This document shows, one piece after another, positions 44,257 to 53,175 of a stretch of 64,000 bases of DNA. How positions within the stretch are numbered: position 1 is the first letter of the stretch; every line of letters starts with the position of its first letter. A model generated the notes under the pieces. The model made no database searches and had not been told where the DNA came from. It worked only from the letters and a program-made list of their open reading frames with translations. The DNA comes from Sphingomonas sp. (lineage in GTDB: Bacteria > Pseudomonadota > Alphaproteobacteria > Sphingomonadales > Sphingomonadaceae), in assembly GCF_030145815.1 (NCBI RefSeq), contig NZ_JAIXHL010000019.1:1-64000 (forward strand). The letters run 5' to 3'. A program made the position numbers and the translations under genes.

Positions 44257-45702
44257 TCACTGTGTCAAACTGTTGGGAAGTGCCATTCGCGGAACACCTC
44301 CATCAACGGTGCTCGGCGAGGCGGCTGACCGCAGTGGTTCGTCGTGGGAACTCTTGCCACCGCTACTAAATAGCCCAAGATCATGTGCCTCGGCCTGCCC
44401 CATCGCCACCAGCAGCCCGAACGCAGCGACATAGGCGTCGCGCCGCGCAGTGACGAGCTGCACCCGCGCATTGAGCAATTCCTGCTCGGCGTTGAGCACG
44501 TCGAGCACGTTGCGCGTACCCACCGTCAGCTCGGCGCGCACGCCTTCGACCGCGAGCGTGTTCGCCGCGACCGCATCCTCCGCCGACCGGATCAGTTCGA
44601 GCGCCGCTCGATGCCGGGCGAACGCCGCGCGCACCTCGGCGACGATGCGGCGCTCGACCAGCGTCACCTGCTCGAGCGACTGACCGTGCAGCGCTTGGGC
44701 GCGGCGCACCTGCGCCCCCGGCAACCCGCCCTGATAGAGCGGGATCGTCGCCGACAGGCCGATCGTCGCGCTGGTCTGGGATTGAAGGAAGGTCCGACCC
44801 GGCAGCGAGCTGGTCAGCGACCCCAGATAATTATTGTAGCCGCTCGACCCCACCGCCGAGAGCCGCGGCAGCCGCGCCGCCCGGGCGACGCGCACGTCAT
44901 AGCCCGCCGCCTGTGCGTCGGTGCGCGCCGCGTCCAGCAGCGGGTTGCCGCCGAGCGCGATCGCGGTCGCCTGCTCGGCGGAACCGGGCAACCCCGGCAG
45001 CGGCGCCGGATAGGCGAGCTGGCCGGGTACCAGCCCGACGAAGCGGATGTAATTCTCGCGGCTCGCGATCAGCTGGGCCTGCGCCGCCTGGAGCTGCCCA
45101 CGCGCCAGCGACAGGCGTGCCTCGGACTGCGCGACATCGGTGCGGGTCAGGTCCCCGACCTCGAACCGGTCGCGCGACGCCTGGAGGTTGGTCGCGAGCA
45201 CCGTGACGTTGCGCGTGTTGAGCTGGACGATCGCCTCGTCGCGCAGCACGTCCATATAAACCGAGACGATCGCGTTGAAGACGTCCGCCTCGGTCGCGCG
45301 CAGATTCGAGCGTCCCGATTCGACCCGGGCATCGGCGGCGCGGATCGAATTGGCGACGCGCCCGCCCTGGAACAACGGGAACGACAGATTGCCGTTGGCG
45401 GCAAAGGCACGGCTCGGCGCCGACAGGCTGTTGGCCGAGGTCAGCACATATTCCTGATAATCGGCGGTCGCGCTGAGCGTCGGCCGCGCCGCCGCCTTGG
45501 CGATCGGGACCCCTTCGTCGATCGCGCGCAGCCCGGCGCGCGCGGCGGTAAGCCCGGGATTGGTGCGATAGGCATGGCGCAGTGCCGCGCGCAGCGTGGT
45601 GACCGGGCCGGAATCCGCGGCGGGCGGCGCGTCCTGGGCGTGAGCGACAGACGCGGGAAGGACGGTCGCGACACACGCGGCCAAGGCAACGAAACGGTGC
45701 AT
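44257..45702 (-). CDS. TolC-family outer membrane efflux protein
   Basis: The 481-residue protein has a signal peptide ending VAHAQ and two repeats of the outer-membrane efflux domain, for example TLRAALRHAYRTNPGLTAAR and RAAFARHRAALELIRSAEDA. It also has the late motif VGTRNVLDVLNAEQELLNAR typical of type I secretion TolC proteins. The last 35 residues are Ser/Pro-rich and unlike the family end. It follows a small His-rich gene at 54 nt on the same strand. The pump it serves is not adjacent on this strand; it may serve metal efflux or, less likely, the lasso peptide, which lacks a dedicated exporter. Confidence 0.9.
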   Translation of the reverse strand: MHRFVALAACVATVLPASVAHAQDAPPAADSGPVTTLRAALRHAYRTNPGLTAARAGLRAIDEGVPIAKAAARPTLSATADYQEYVLTSANSLSAPSRAFAANGNLSFPLFQGGRVANSIRAADARVESGRSNLRATEADVFNAIVSVYMDVLRDEAIVQLNTRNVTVLATNLQASRDRFEVGDLTRTDVAQSEARLSLARGQLQAAQAQLIASRENYIRFVGLVPGQLAYPAPLPGLPGSAEQATAIALGGNPLLDAARTDAQAAGYDVRVARAARLPRLSAVGSSGYNNYLGSLTSSLPGRTFLQSQTSATIGLSATIPLYQGGLPGAQVRRAQALHGQSLEQVTLVERRIVAEVRAAFARHRAALELIRSAEDAVAANTLAVEGVRAELTVGTRNVLDVLNAEQELLNARVQLVTARRDAYVAAFGLLVAMGQAEAHDLGLFSSGGKSSHDEPLRSAASPSTVDGGVPRMALPNSLTQ

Positions 45703-45756
45703 GGGATCAATCTCCTGAGCGATGGGAAAGCCGCGCGGGAGCGGCGTCGTACATCG

Positions 45757-46089
45757 TCAGGCGATCGGCGGTCGCAGCGCTCTGGACGGGACCTCGCCGT
45801 GCACGCGGAAGTCATAGCGGGCACAGCCCGGGCTGCGCGACTGTATCACCGGCGTCAGCGTGACGTCGGCGAACACCCCGGCATGGTGATGGTGACAGAG
45901 ATGTAAATGGGCTGGCAGCTCGCGGCGCTGCCCGTCGGCCTCACGCTGGTCCTGCGTCGCCGACACCCCTTCCTCGGCGCAGCGATCAGTCGCGATCGTC
46001 GTCGCAACCGGCATCGGCTCAACGCCGTGCAGCGCCGACTCGCCTACCATGGTCATACCGAGAAGAATTGCGATCAGCAGGCGGGGCAT
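45757..46089 (-). CDS. small exported His-rich protein upstream of the TolC gene
   Basis: A 110-residue protein with an N-terminal hydrophobic signal (MPRLLIAILLGMTMVGESAL) and a cluster HLHLCHHHHAG at residues about 62-72 that would bind metal. Another Cys lies at CARYDF. No family is recognised. It faces the plus-strand His-rich gene at 46412 across an AT-rich divergent region, so both are probably controlled by the same metal-responsive regulator. Confidence 0.65.
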   Translation of the reverse strand: MPRLLIAILLGMTMVGESALHGVEPMPVATTIATDRCAEEGVSATQDQREADGQRRELPAHLHLCHHHHAGVFADVTLTPVIQSRSPGCARYDFRVHGEVPSRALRPPIA

Positions 46090-46411
46090 CGTTCCTCGTC
46101 CCGGGAAACGTCGGTAATGCGTCGCGGCGCCGCGTGCGATGCGCAGTATGACGCGGCTCCCATTGCAACATTCCTTGCGATCAAACAGGTTCTACTTCAA
46201 GATCAAATTCGCACGATCATGTTGAGACATGATATCAGTTGGAAAAATGATGTAAAGTAACAACTTCCATTCTACTTGCGATCGTCATGGCACGAATCGT
46301 TCTTGGAATAGAATTGATATATTATATCAACAATTGTGCTTGGGCCAACCTTCATCTGCCTGATTTTACTGGGGTGACAAGCACCTCGCACTGCGATATG
46401 GGCACTGTTCA
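46090..46411. other. AT-rich divergent promoter region of the metal genes
   Basis: These 320 bases are markedly AT-richer than the surroundings, especially 46180-46340. They separate the minus-strand His-rich/TolC pair from the plus-strand czc genes and contain a perfect palindrome (46314-46330). Open frames crossing it have no start signals. Confidence 0.6.
46314..46330. promoter_or_regulatory. 17-bp perfect palindrome in the divergent metal promoter region
   Basis: TTGATATATTATATCAA has perfect 8-bp arms around one central base. It lies about 80 nt upstream of the first czc-side gene, in the AT-rich divergent region. Short AT-rich palindromes of this type are typical operators of small metal sensors (ArsR/CsoR class) or response regulators. 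No matching regulator gene lies in the neighbourhood. Confidence 0.5.
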
Positions 46412-46741
46412 ATGCATCGTTTCCTCCTCCTGCTCCTGTGTGCGCTCGCAGCCCTGTCGATGGGCACGGGGGCGGTTGCGCATGCGGCGGAGCGCAGCGT
46501 CTGCGCCGAGCAGGCCTCGGACAAGGCCGAGGTCCATTCGGGAAATGAGGAGCCGGGCAAGCCCGCCTCCGACCAGGGCTATGGGCATCAGCATGGTTGC
46601 CATGGCCACCACCTCATGGCGATCATGCCCGAGAAGTCGGCCGTCAGCCACGCCCTGCCCTCGACTGCGCCGTTCGTGCGAATGGCGCCGGCGCTGTATG
46701 CCGCGCGCAGCGATCCCGCGTTGAGACCACCGCAAGCCTGA
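46412..46741 (+). CDS. small exported His-rich protein at the head of the czc genes (CzcI-like position)
   Basis: The 109-residue product has a signal peptide (MHRFLLLLLCALAALSMGTG, cleavage after AHAAE) and a His cluster GYGHQHGCHGHHLMAIM. Small periplasmic proteins at this position ahead of czcC are common (CzcI-like) and are thought to tune metal sensing or efflux. It lies 53 nt before czcC. Similarity to named CzcI proteins is positional, not proven by sequence. Confidence 0.7.
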   Translation: MHRFLLLLLCALAALSMGTGAVAHAAERSVCAEQASDKAEVHSGNEEPGKPASDQGYGHQHGCHGHHLMAIMPEKSAVSHALPSTAPFVRMAPALYAARSDPALRPPQA

Positions 46742-46794
46742 CAACCACTCGGCCGCGCCTGCGCGGCATGGCTTGGTTTGTCAGGAGTATTTAC

Positions 46795-48057
46795 ATGCAT
46801 CGTATCCTCGCGGCCCTTCTGGCCGCGGTGTCCTGCGCGGGAATCGCGCAGGCGCAGACGTCGCCACCGGCCTCGGCCGGCGACGTCCTCACGATCGACG
46901 ACGCGCTCGCCCAGGCAGGTGCTGTGTCCCCAACCGGCGACGTTGCCGAAGCTGGGATTCGTGCGGCTGAGGCGGGCCGCGTCGTCGCGGGACTGAGGCC
47001 CAATCCCACCGTTACCACCGACGTCGAGAACATTCTCGGCACCGGACCCTATCGTGGCCTCGACGAATCCGAGACGACGGTCAATTTCGCGCTACCGATC
47101 GAGCTTGGCGGCAAGCGTTCGGCGCGCATCGCCGTCTCCGAGGCCGAAATCACCCGCGCGCGAATACAGACCTTGGTGGCGGGTGCCGACCTGCGGCTGG
47201 GCGTAGTCCAAGCCTATGTCCAGGCCATCGCCAGCGAGCGCCGCCGCGCGATCGCCGAAAGCCAGATTACGGTGACCACGGAAAATCTTCGGATCGCACG
47301 CGACCGGGTTGAGGCGGGCGCCAACTCGCCGATCGACGAGCAACGCGCCCAGCTCCAGCAGGTGAATGCCGAGACCGAGCTCGCCCAGGCGCAGCGCGCG
47401 GCCGAAGCGGCGCGTGCAACGCTTGAGCGCTATCTCGGCCGGCCGTTGAACGAAAGTCTCGACGCCGCCTGGTATGAGCGCGTCGGCGGCTACGGCCCAC
47501 AAGAGCCGGTCCGCGCCGACGGCACGCTCGCGTTGGCGATCGCCCGCGCCGACGTATCGGCAGCCGAAGCACGGGTGCGGCTGGCGCGCAGCCAGCGTGT
47601 GCCCGACCTCACGGTGAGTGCGGGTACGCGGCGGCTGACCGCGACCAAGGATCAGGCTATGGTGTTCAGCGTATCGGTGCCGTTGCCGATCTTCAATAAT
47701 GGCCGGGCCAGCGTGAACCAGGCGCTGGCCGAGCGCGACCGGGTCGATGCGCAGCGCCGCGTCGCCTTGTTCGAGGCGGAGCAGGCGATCACCGCAGCGC
47801 GCGCCGACCGCGATCGCGCGGCGGCCGCAGTGCGCGCATCGGGACCCGCGCTCGCCGCCGCGACCGAATCCGCGCGCATCGCGCGCCTCGGCTATGGCGA
47901 GGGCAAGTTCGACCAGATTGTGCTGCTCGATGCCGAGCGGACCCTGCTCGACACGCGCCGCGCCGCGGTCGACGCGCTCGCCCAATATCACGACGCCGAG
48001 GCCCGTCTGGCCCGGCTCACCGCGCCGGCGCCCGTGCCGGCGGCAACAGGGAATTGA
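46795..48057 (+). CDS. czcC: CzcC-type outer membrane factor of metal efflux
   Basis: The 420-residue protein has a signal peptide (MHRILAALLAAVSCAGIAQA) and the outer-membrane efflux domain, with LRPNPTVTTDVENILGTGPY and ETTVNFALPIELGGKRSARI (the typical CzcC segment) and FSVSVPLPIFNNGRASVNQA. With CzcB and CzcA it forms a tripartite pump exporting divalent cations from the periplasm. TCAGGAG precedes the ATG. The czcB start lies 2 nt after its stop. Confidence 0.92.
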   Translation: MHRILAALLAAVSCAGIAQAQTSPPASAGDVLTIDDALAQAGAVSPTGDVAEAGIRAAEAGRVVAGLRPNPTVTTDVENILGTGPYRGLDESETTVNFALPIELGGKRSARIAVSEAEITRARIQTLVAGADLRLGVVQAYVQAIASERRRAIAESQITVTTENLRIARDRVEAGANSPIDEQRAQLQQVNAETELAQAQRAAEAARATLERYLGRPLNESLDAAWYERVGGYGPQEPVRADGTLALAIARADVSAAEARVRLARSQRVPDLTVSAGTRRLTATKDQAMVFSVSVPLPIFNNGRASVNQALAERDRVDAQRRVALFEAEQAITAARADRDRAAAAVRASGPALAAATESARIARLGYGEGKFDQIVLLDAERTLLDTRRAAVDALAQYHDAEARLARLTAPAPVPAATGN

Positions 48058-48059
48058 CG

Positions 48060-49277
48060 ATGAACAAGCTCATCATTGGAGGCGCGACTCCGCTCGCGCT
48101 GGCGTTGCTGCTCGCCGGATGCGGCGGCGGCGACCCCGCCGCCAACAACAGCACCGAGGCCGGCCATGCCGAGGGCGAGGCGGGGCACAAGGAAGGCGAA
48201 GCCGGGCACAGCGAGGCCGAGGGCGCACACAAGAAAGGCGAGAGCGAAGGCGGCGGCGAGGAGGGCACGATCACGCTCACCGCGCAGCAGATCCGCGCCG
48301 CAGGCATTGAGATTGTGCGTCCGGTGTCGCGCGGCGGCGGCACGCTGCAGTTGCCCGCAACGATCGAGGGCGACCCGCAGGGAACGCAGGTCGTCTCGGC
48401 GGCGATCGGCGGGCGCGTCGTCGCGCTCAACTATAATCTCGGTCAGCCGGTCACGCGCGGTCAGGTCGTCGCGGTGATCGAGAGCCGCGAGGCCGCCACG
48501 ATCCGCGCCGAGGTCGAGGCGGCGCAGGCGCGCAGCGCGCTCGCCCAGTCCAACCTCGCGCGCGAGGAGCGGCTGTTCAAGCTGCGCGTCTCGCCCGAGC
48601 GCGACGTGATCGCCGCGCGCACCGCCGCCACCGAGGCAAGCATCGCGCTGCGGCTCGCCCGACAGCAGGTTTCGGCCGCCGGGGTCAGCGGCGGCGCGCT
48701 CAACCGCATCGGCGTGACCGCGCCAATCGCGGGGCGCATCACCGCGCGCCCGGTGGTCCTCGGGCAGACCGTGGCCGCGGACGCCGAGCTGTTCCGCGTC
48801 TCCAACCTGTCGCGGGTCGCGGTGACCGTGTCGTTGTCGCCCGCCGATGCCGCACGCGTCGCGGTCGGCGCGCCGGTCGAGATCAGCTCGGGCGGACGCC
48901 GTTCGGCGGCGCAGGTGAGCTTCGTCTCGCCGGTACTCGACGAGACCACCCGGCTCGTCACCGTAATCGCGCTGATCGACAACAGCGCCGGCCAGTGGCG
49001 CGTCGGCGAGCCGGTCACCGCGGTGGTGCAACTGCCCGGTCAGGGCGGCGGCGCCGTCAGCGTGCCCGCCTCGGCGCTCCAGACCGTCGAGAATCGTCAG
49101 GTCGTGTTCGTACGCACATCGAGTGGGTTCCGGGCCGTGCCCGTGACCGTCGGTGCGCACAGCTCCGGCTCGGTCGTCGTGACCTCAGGCCTCACCGGCC
49201 GCGAAGAGATCGCCGGTACCGGCAGCTTCACCCTCAAGGCCGAGCTCGGAAAGGGCGAGGCGGAGCACGGACACTAA
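48060..49277 (+). CDS. czcB: CzcB-type periplasmic adaptor, His-rich lipoprotein
   Basis: The 405-residue membrane-fusion protein has a lipobox (ALLLAGC). Next comes a low-complexity His/Glu/Gly region with repeated AGH units (EAGHAEGE, AGHKEGE, AGHSEAEGAH; residues about 33-62), likely metal-binding. The hairpin and barrel domains follow, with VVSAAIGGRVVALNYNLGQPV and VTAPIAGRITARPVVLGQTV. It links CzcA to CzcC. It is spaced 3 nt from czcA. Confidence 0.92.
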   Translation: MNKLIIGGATPLALALLLAGCGGGDPAANNSTEAGHAEGEAGHKEGEAGHSEAEGAHKKGESEGGGEEGTITLTAQQIRAAGIEIVRPVSRGGGTLQLPATIEGDPQGTQVVSAAIGGRVVALNYNLGQPVTRGQVVAVIESREAATIRAEVEAAQARSALAQSNLAREERLFKLRVSPERDVIAARTAATEASIALRLARQQVSAAGVSGGALNRIGVTAPIAGRITARPVVLGQTVAADAELFRVSNLSRVAVTVSLSPADAARVAVGAPVEISSGGRRSAAQVSFVSPVLDETTRLVTVIALIDNSAGQWRVGEPVTAVVQLPGQGGGAVSVPASALQTVENRQVVFVRTSSGFRAVPVTVGAHSSGSVVVTSGLTGREEIAGTGSFTLKAELGKGEAEHGH

Positions 49278-49280
49278 GCC

Positions 49281-52200
49281 ATGATCGAACGTATTGTCAC
49301 CTTTGCGGTCGAGCGGCGCTGGTTCGTCCTGCTCATGACCCTCATCGCCACCGTCATCGGCGCCGTCTCGTTGAGCCGGCTACCGATCGATGCGGTTCCC
49401 GACATCACCAACAACCAAGTCCAGATCAATATCCGCGCGCCCGCGCTCTCACCCGAGTTGGTCGAGAAGCAGGTCGCCTTCCCGATCGAGACCGCGCTCG
49501 CCGGCGTGCCCGGTCTCGAACATACCCGCTCGCTCAGCCGCAACGGCTTCGCGCAGGTGACCGCAGTGTTCACCGATTCCACCAACATCTATTTCGCACG
49601 CCAGCAGGTCGCGGAGCGGCTGCGCACCGCGGAGGAAAGCCTGCCTGCGGGTGCGACACCAGAAATGGGTCCGATCGCCACGGGTCTTGGTGAAGTCTAT
49701 ATGTGGACCGTCCACATGGCCCACCGGCCCGAGGACAAGCACAAGCCCGGCGAACCGGGTATCCAGCCCGACGGGAGCTACCTGACGCCTGAGGGTGAAC
49801 GGCTGGTGAGCGAAGCCGACAAAGCAACCTATCTGCGCACGACGCAGGACTGGATCGTCGCGCCGCTGCTCAAATCCGTTCCGGGCCTTGCCGGCGTCGA
49901 TTCGATCGGCGGCTATGTCAAGCAGTTCCAGGTCGTCCCTGACGTGCAGCGGCTGACCGCACTGAAGCTCAGCCTCGGAGACCTCGCGACCGCGCTCGAG
50001 GAGAACAACAGCGCGGTCGGCGCGGGCACGGTCGACCGCAACGGCGAGGGTCTGGCGGTGCGTTCGGATGCGCGCATCGCCAACGCCGACCAGCTCGGAC
50101 GCACCGTCATCGCCACCCGCGAAGGTGTGCCGATCCTGCTCAATCAGGTCGCGACTGTGCGCACCGGCCAGGCGATCCGCATGGGTTCGGCCTCGGAAAA
50201 TGCCCAGGAAGTCGTCGTCGGCACCGCGATCATGCGGATCGGGGAGAACAGCCGTAACGTCGCCTCGGCCGTCGCCACGCGGCTCGACGAGGTCAACGCC
50301 TCGCTGCCGACCGACATCGTCATCCAGCCGGTGCTCGACCGCACCGGGCTGGTCAATTCGACGATCAAGACGGTGGCGAAGAACCTCTCCGAAGGCGCGC
50401 TGCTGGTCATCGTCGTGCTGTTCCTGCTGCTCGGCAATTTCCGCGCGGCGCTGATCGCGGCGCTGGTGATCCCGGTCACCATGCTGATGACCAGCTTCGG
50501 CATGTTGCGCGGCGGCGTTTCGGCCAATCTGATGAGCCTTGGCGCGTTGGACTTCGGCCTGATCGTCGACGGCGCGGTGATCATCGTCGAGAATGCGCTG
50601 AGACGCATCGCCGAACGTCAGCACCATATCGGCCGCACGCTCGACAAGGGGGAACGGCTGTCGGTAGTGGCGGGCGCGGCGCGCGAGATGATCCGGCCCT
50701 CGGTCTATGGCCAGGCGATCATCATCCTCGTCTATGTGCCGCTGCTCACCCTGACCGGGGTCGAGGGCAAGACCTTCACGCCGATGGCACTGACCGTCAT
50801 CCTCGCGCTGGCCTTCGCCTTCGTGCTCTCGTTGACCTTCGTGCCGGCGATGCTCGCGATCTGGCTGTCCAAGCCGGTCGAGGAGAAGGAGGGCCGGATC
50901 ATGTCCTGGCTCAAGCGCCGCTATGAACCCGGTCTCGACCGGGCGATGGCGCGGCCGCGTGTCACGATCCTCGCGGGCGTCGGCGCTTTCCTGCTCGCGA
51001 TCCTCGCCTTCATGACCCTGGGTCAGGAGTTTCTGCCTCAGCTCGACGAAGGCGACGCGACCGTCCAGGTGTTACGTGTCCCGGGTACCTCGGTCGAGCA
51101 GAGCCAGGCGATGCAGTTCCAGGTCGAAAAGGCGATCTCGAGCATTCCCGAGGTCAAATTCGTCTTCTCAAAGACCGGCACCGCCGAGCTCGCCTCGGAT
51201 CCGATGCCGCCCAACATCTCCGACACTTTCGTCATCATGAAGAAGCACGCGGACTGGCCCGACCCCAGCCTCACCAAGGCCGAGGTCGTCGCCAAGATCG
51301 AGAAGGCGCTGGAGGGGCTTCCCGGCAACGCGTTCGAGATCAGCCAGCCGATCCAGATGCGGTTCAACGAGCTCATCGCAGGCGTGCGCGGCGACATCGC
51401 GGTCAAGGTGTTCGGCGACGACACCGACGCGATGAACGATACCGCCAACAAAATCGCCGGCATCCTGCGCGGCGTGGACGGCGCTACCGACGTCCGCGTC
51501 GAACAGACCGAGGGACTACCGATGCTCGACATCCGCCCCAATCGAGATGCCATGGCGCGGCTCGGAATCACCGCGCGGGTCATGCAGGATACCGTCGCCG
51601 CCGCGATCGGCGGGCGCGACGCCGGCATGATCTTCGAAGGTGACCGGCGCTTCGCGGTGACCATCCGGCTGACCGATGCCGCGCGCGCCGACCTCCAGAC
51701 ATTGGGGCAGGTACCGGTGCCGACTCCCGACGGGGCGTTCGTCCCGCTCGAGAGCGTCGCCGATATCGCGGTGACCTCCGGTCCCAACCAGATCAGCCGC
51801 GAGAATGGCAAGCGCCGCGTGGTGGTTCAGGCCAATGTCCGCGGCCGCGATGTGGCCGGGGTGGTCGAAGATGCGCGGGCGGCGATCGCGCGCGACGTTC
51901 GCCTGCCCGCCGGCCAGTATCTCGAATGGGGCGGCCAGTTCGAGAATCTCCAATCGGCTAGCGCCCGGCTCATGCTCGTGGTCCCGGCCTGCTTCGCGCT
52001 CATCATCCTGCTGCTCTACGGGGCATTGGGAAGCGTACGCGACGCAGCGATCGTGTTCACCGGCGTGCCGCTCGCGTTGGTTGGCGGGGTACTCGCCTTG
52101 TTCCTGAGGGGTATGCCCTTCTCGATCTCGGCAGCCGTTGGCTTCATCGCCCTGTCTGGCATCGCGGTTTTGAACGGGCTGGTCATGGTCACCTCGATCC

Positions 52201-52511
52201 AGGACCTGATGGCGCGCGGCGTCAGCCGGGCCGAGGCGGCCTATCAAGGTGCGCTCGCGCGGTTGCGGCCGGTAGTGATGACCGCGTTGGTCGCCTCGCT
52301 TGGCTTCGTGCCGATGGCGATCGCCACCGGATCGGGCGCCGAGGTGCAGAAGCCGCTCGCCACCGTGGTGATCGGCGGCCTGATCTCGGCGACGTTGCTC
52401 ACCCTGTTCGTCCTACCGACGCTATACGCCCGCTACGGACGTCGCGAGACCGATGTTAGTGAAGTCGAGACGCCGTCGTCGCAGGGAGGAACGCCGCTCC
52501 CCGCCCACTAA
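49281..52511 (+). CDS. czcA: CzcA-type heavy-metal RND efflux pump
   Basis: The 1076-residue inner-membrane proton/cation antiporter starts MIERIVTFAVERRWFVLLMT and has the usual twelve helices and two large periplasmic loops. The transmembrane-4 signature DFGLIVDGAVIIVENALRR (residues 424-442) is that of the heavy-metal branch. The first loop has VPDITNNQVQI and LARQQVAERLR-like features. Zn/Co/Cd is the likely range from the motif and the neighbouring Czc genes; exact specificity cannot be set. Confidence 0.94.
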   Translation: MIERIVTFAVERRWFVLLMTLIATVIGAVSLSRLPIDAVPDITNNQVQINIRAPALSPELVEKQVAFPIETALAGVPGLEHTRSLSRNGFAQVTAVFTDSTNIYFARQQVAERLRTAEESLPAGATPEMGPIATGLGEVYMWTVHMAHRPEDKHKPGEPGIQPDGSYLTPEGERLVSEADKATYLRTTQDWIVAPLLKSVPGLAGVDSIGGYVKQFQVVPDVQRLTALKLSLGDLATALEENNSAVGAGTVDRNGEGLAVRSDARIANADQLGRTVIATREGVPILLNQVATVRTGQAIRMGSASENAQEVVVGTAIMRIGENSRNVASAVATRLDEVNASLPTDIVIQPVLDRTGLVNSTIKTVAKNLSEGALLVIVVLFLLLGNFRAALIAALVIPVTMLMTSFGMLRGGVSANLMSLGALDFGLIVDGAVIIVENALRRIAERQHHIGRTLDKGERLSVVAGAAREMIRPSVYGQAIIILVYVPLLTLTGVEGKTFTPMALTVILALAFAFVLSLTFVPAMLAIWLSKPVEEKEGRIMSWLKRRYEPGLDRAMARPRVTILAGVGAFLLAILAFMTLGQEFLPQLDEGDATVQVLRVPGTSVEQSQAMQFQVEKAISSIPEVKFVFSKTGTAELASDPMPPNISDTFVIMKKHADWPDPSLTKAEVVAKIEKALEGLPGNAFEISQPIQMRFNELIAGVRGDIAVKVFGDDTDAMNDTANKIAGILRGVDGATDVRVEQTEGLPMLDIRPNRDAMARLGITARVMQDTVAAAIGGRDAGMIFEGDRRFAVTIRLTDAARADLQTLGQVPVPTPDGAFVPLESVADIAVTSGPNQISRENGKRRVVVQANVRGRDVAGVVEDARAAIARDVRLPAGQYLEWGGQFENLQSASARLMLVVPACFALIILLLYGALGSVRDAAIVFTGVPLALVGGVLALFLRGMPFSISAAVGFIALSGIAVLNGLVMVTSIQDLMARGVSRAEAAYQGALARLRPVVMTALVASLGFVPMAIATGSGAEVQKPLATVVIGGLISATLLTLFVLPTLYARYGRRETDVSEVETPSSQGGTPLPAH

Positions 52512-52569
52512 GGTAACCCGGACCCGCCGCCGCGTGCGGCGGCGGGTCTCCGATCCGGAATGCTGGACC

Positions 52570-53175
52570 ATGGCTCAACCGCAAGCCGACGACCGCCGCG
52601 AACGCCGCACCTTATGGTGGGTTCTGGCACTCAACGTGATGCTGGCGGGCGGTTTTCTCGGCGCCGGGCTCGTCGGCGATTCGAGCGCACTAATCGCCAA
52701 CGGCCTCGACAATCTCTCTGATGCGGCGGTCTATGCGTTGAGCCTCGTGGCGCTCAGCCACGGACTGGCGTGGAAGCGCCGCGCAGCCAATGTGTCAGGC
52801 GCAATGCTGCTGCTGTTCGCGGTCGGTATCCTCATCGATGTCGGCCGGCGCTATGTCCAGGGCAGCGAGCCGATCGGCGCCACCATGATGATCATGGCCG
52901 CGATCGCCGCCGCCGTGAATTATCTGTGCCTGCGCCTGTTACAGCGGCTCGAGGCGCCTGATGTCAATCTTCGCGCCGCGACCACTTTCAGCTTCAACGA
53001 CTTCATTTCCAATGGCGGGATCCTCGTCGCCGGCCTCCTTGTGCTGTGGCTCGGCAGCAACTGGCCCGACCTCGTCGTCGGCCTGCTCACCGCGCTGATC
53101 GCGATCAAGGGCGGCATCGAGATTCTGCGCGATACCCATCGGCAATCCCATCGCGACCGGGAGGAGACATCATGA
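52570..53175 (+). CDS. short CDF-like cation transporter
   Basis: The 201-residue protein has about five or six membrane segments and CDF signatures: SSALIANGLDNLSDAAVYAL in TM2 and FNDFISNGGILVAGLLVLWL with NWPDLVV in TM5, supplying paired acidic sites. The cytoplasmic C-terminal dimer domain of full-length CDF proteins is absent, as in the two other short CDF genes here. It sits 58 nt after czcA and overlaps the P1B-ATPase start (ATGA), so it belongs to the czc transcription unit. Confidence 0.87.
   Translation: MAQPQADDRRERRTLWWVLALNVMLAGGFLGAGLVGDSSALIANGLDNLSDAAVYALSLVALSHGLAWKRRAANVSGAMLLLFAVGILIDVGRRYVQGSEPIGATMMIMAAIAAAVNYLCLRLLQRLEAPDVNLRAATTFSFNDFISNGGILVAGLLVLWLGSNWPDLVVGLLTALIAIKGGIEILRDTHRQSHRDREETS

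Noticed and set aside
48160..48250. Repeats resembling a short tandem array in czcB
   Set aside because: They are codon-level repeats of a His/Glu/Gly-rich protein segment, not a DNA repeat element or CRISPR array.
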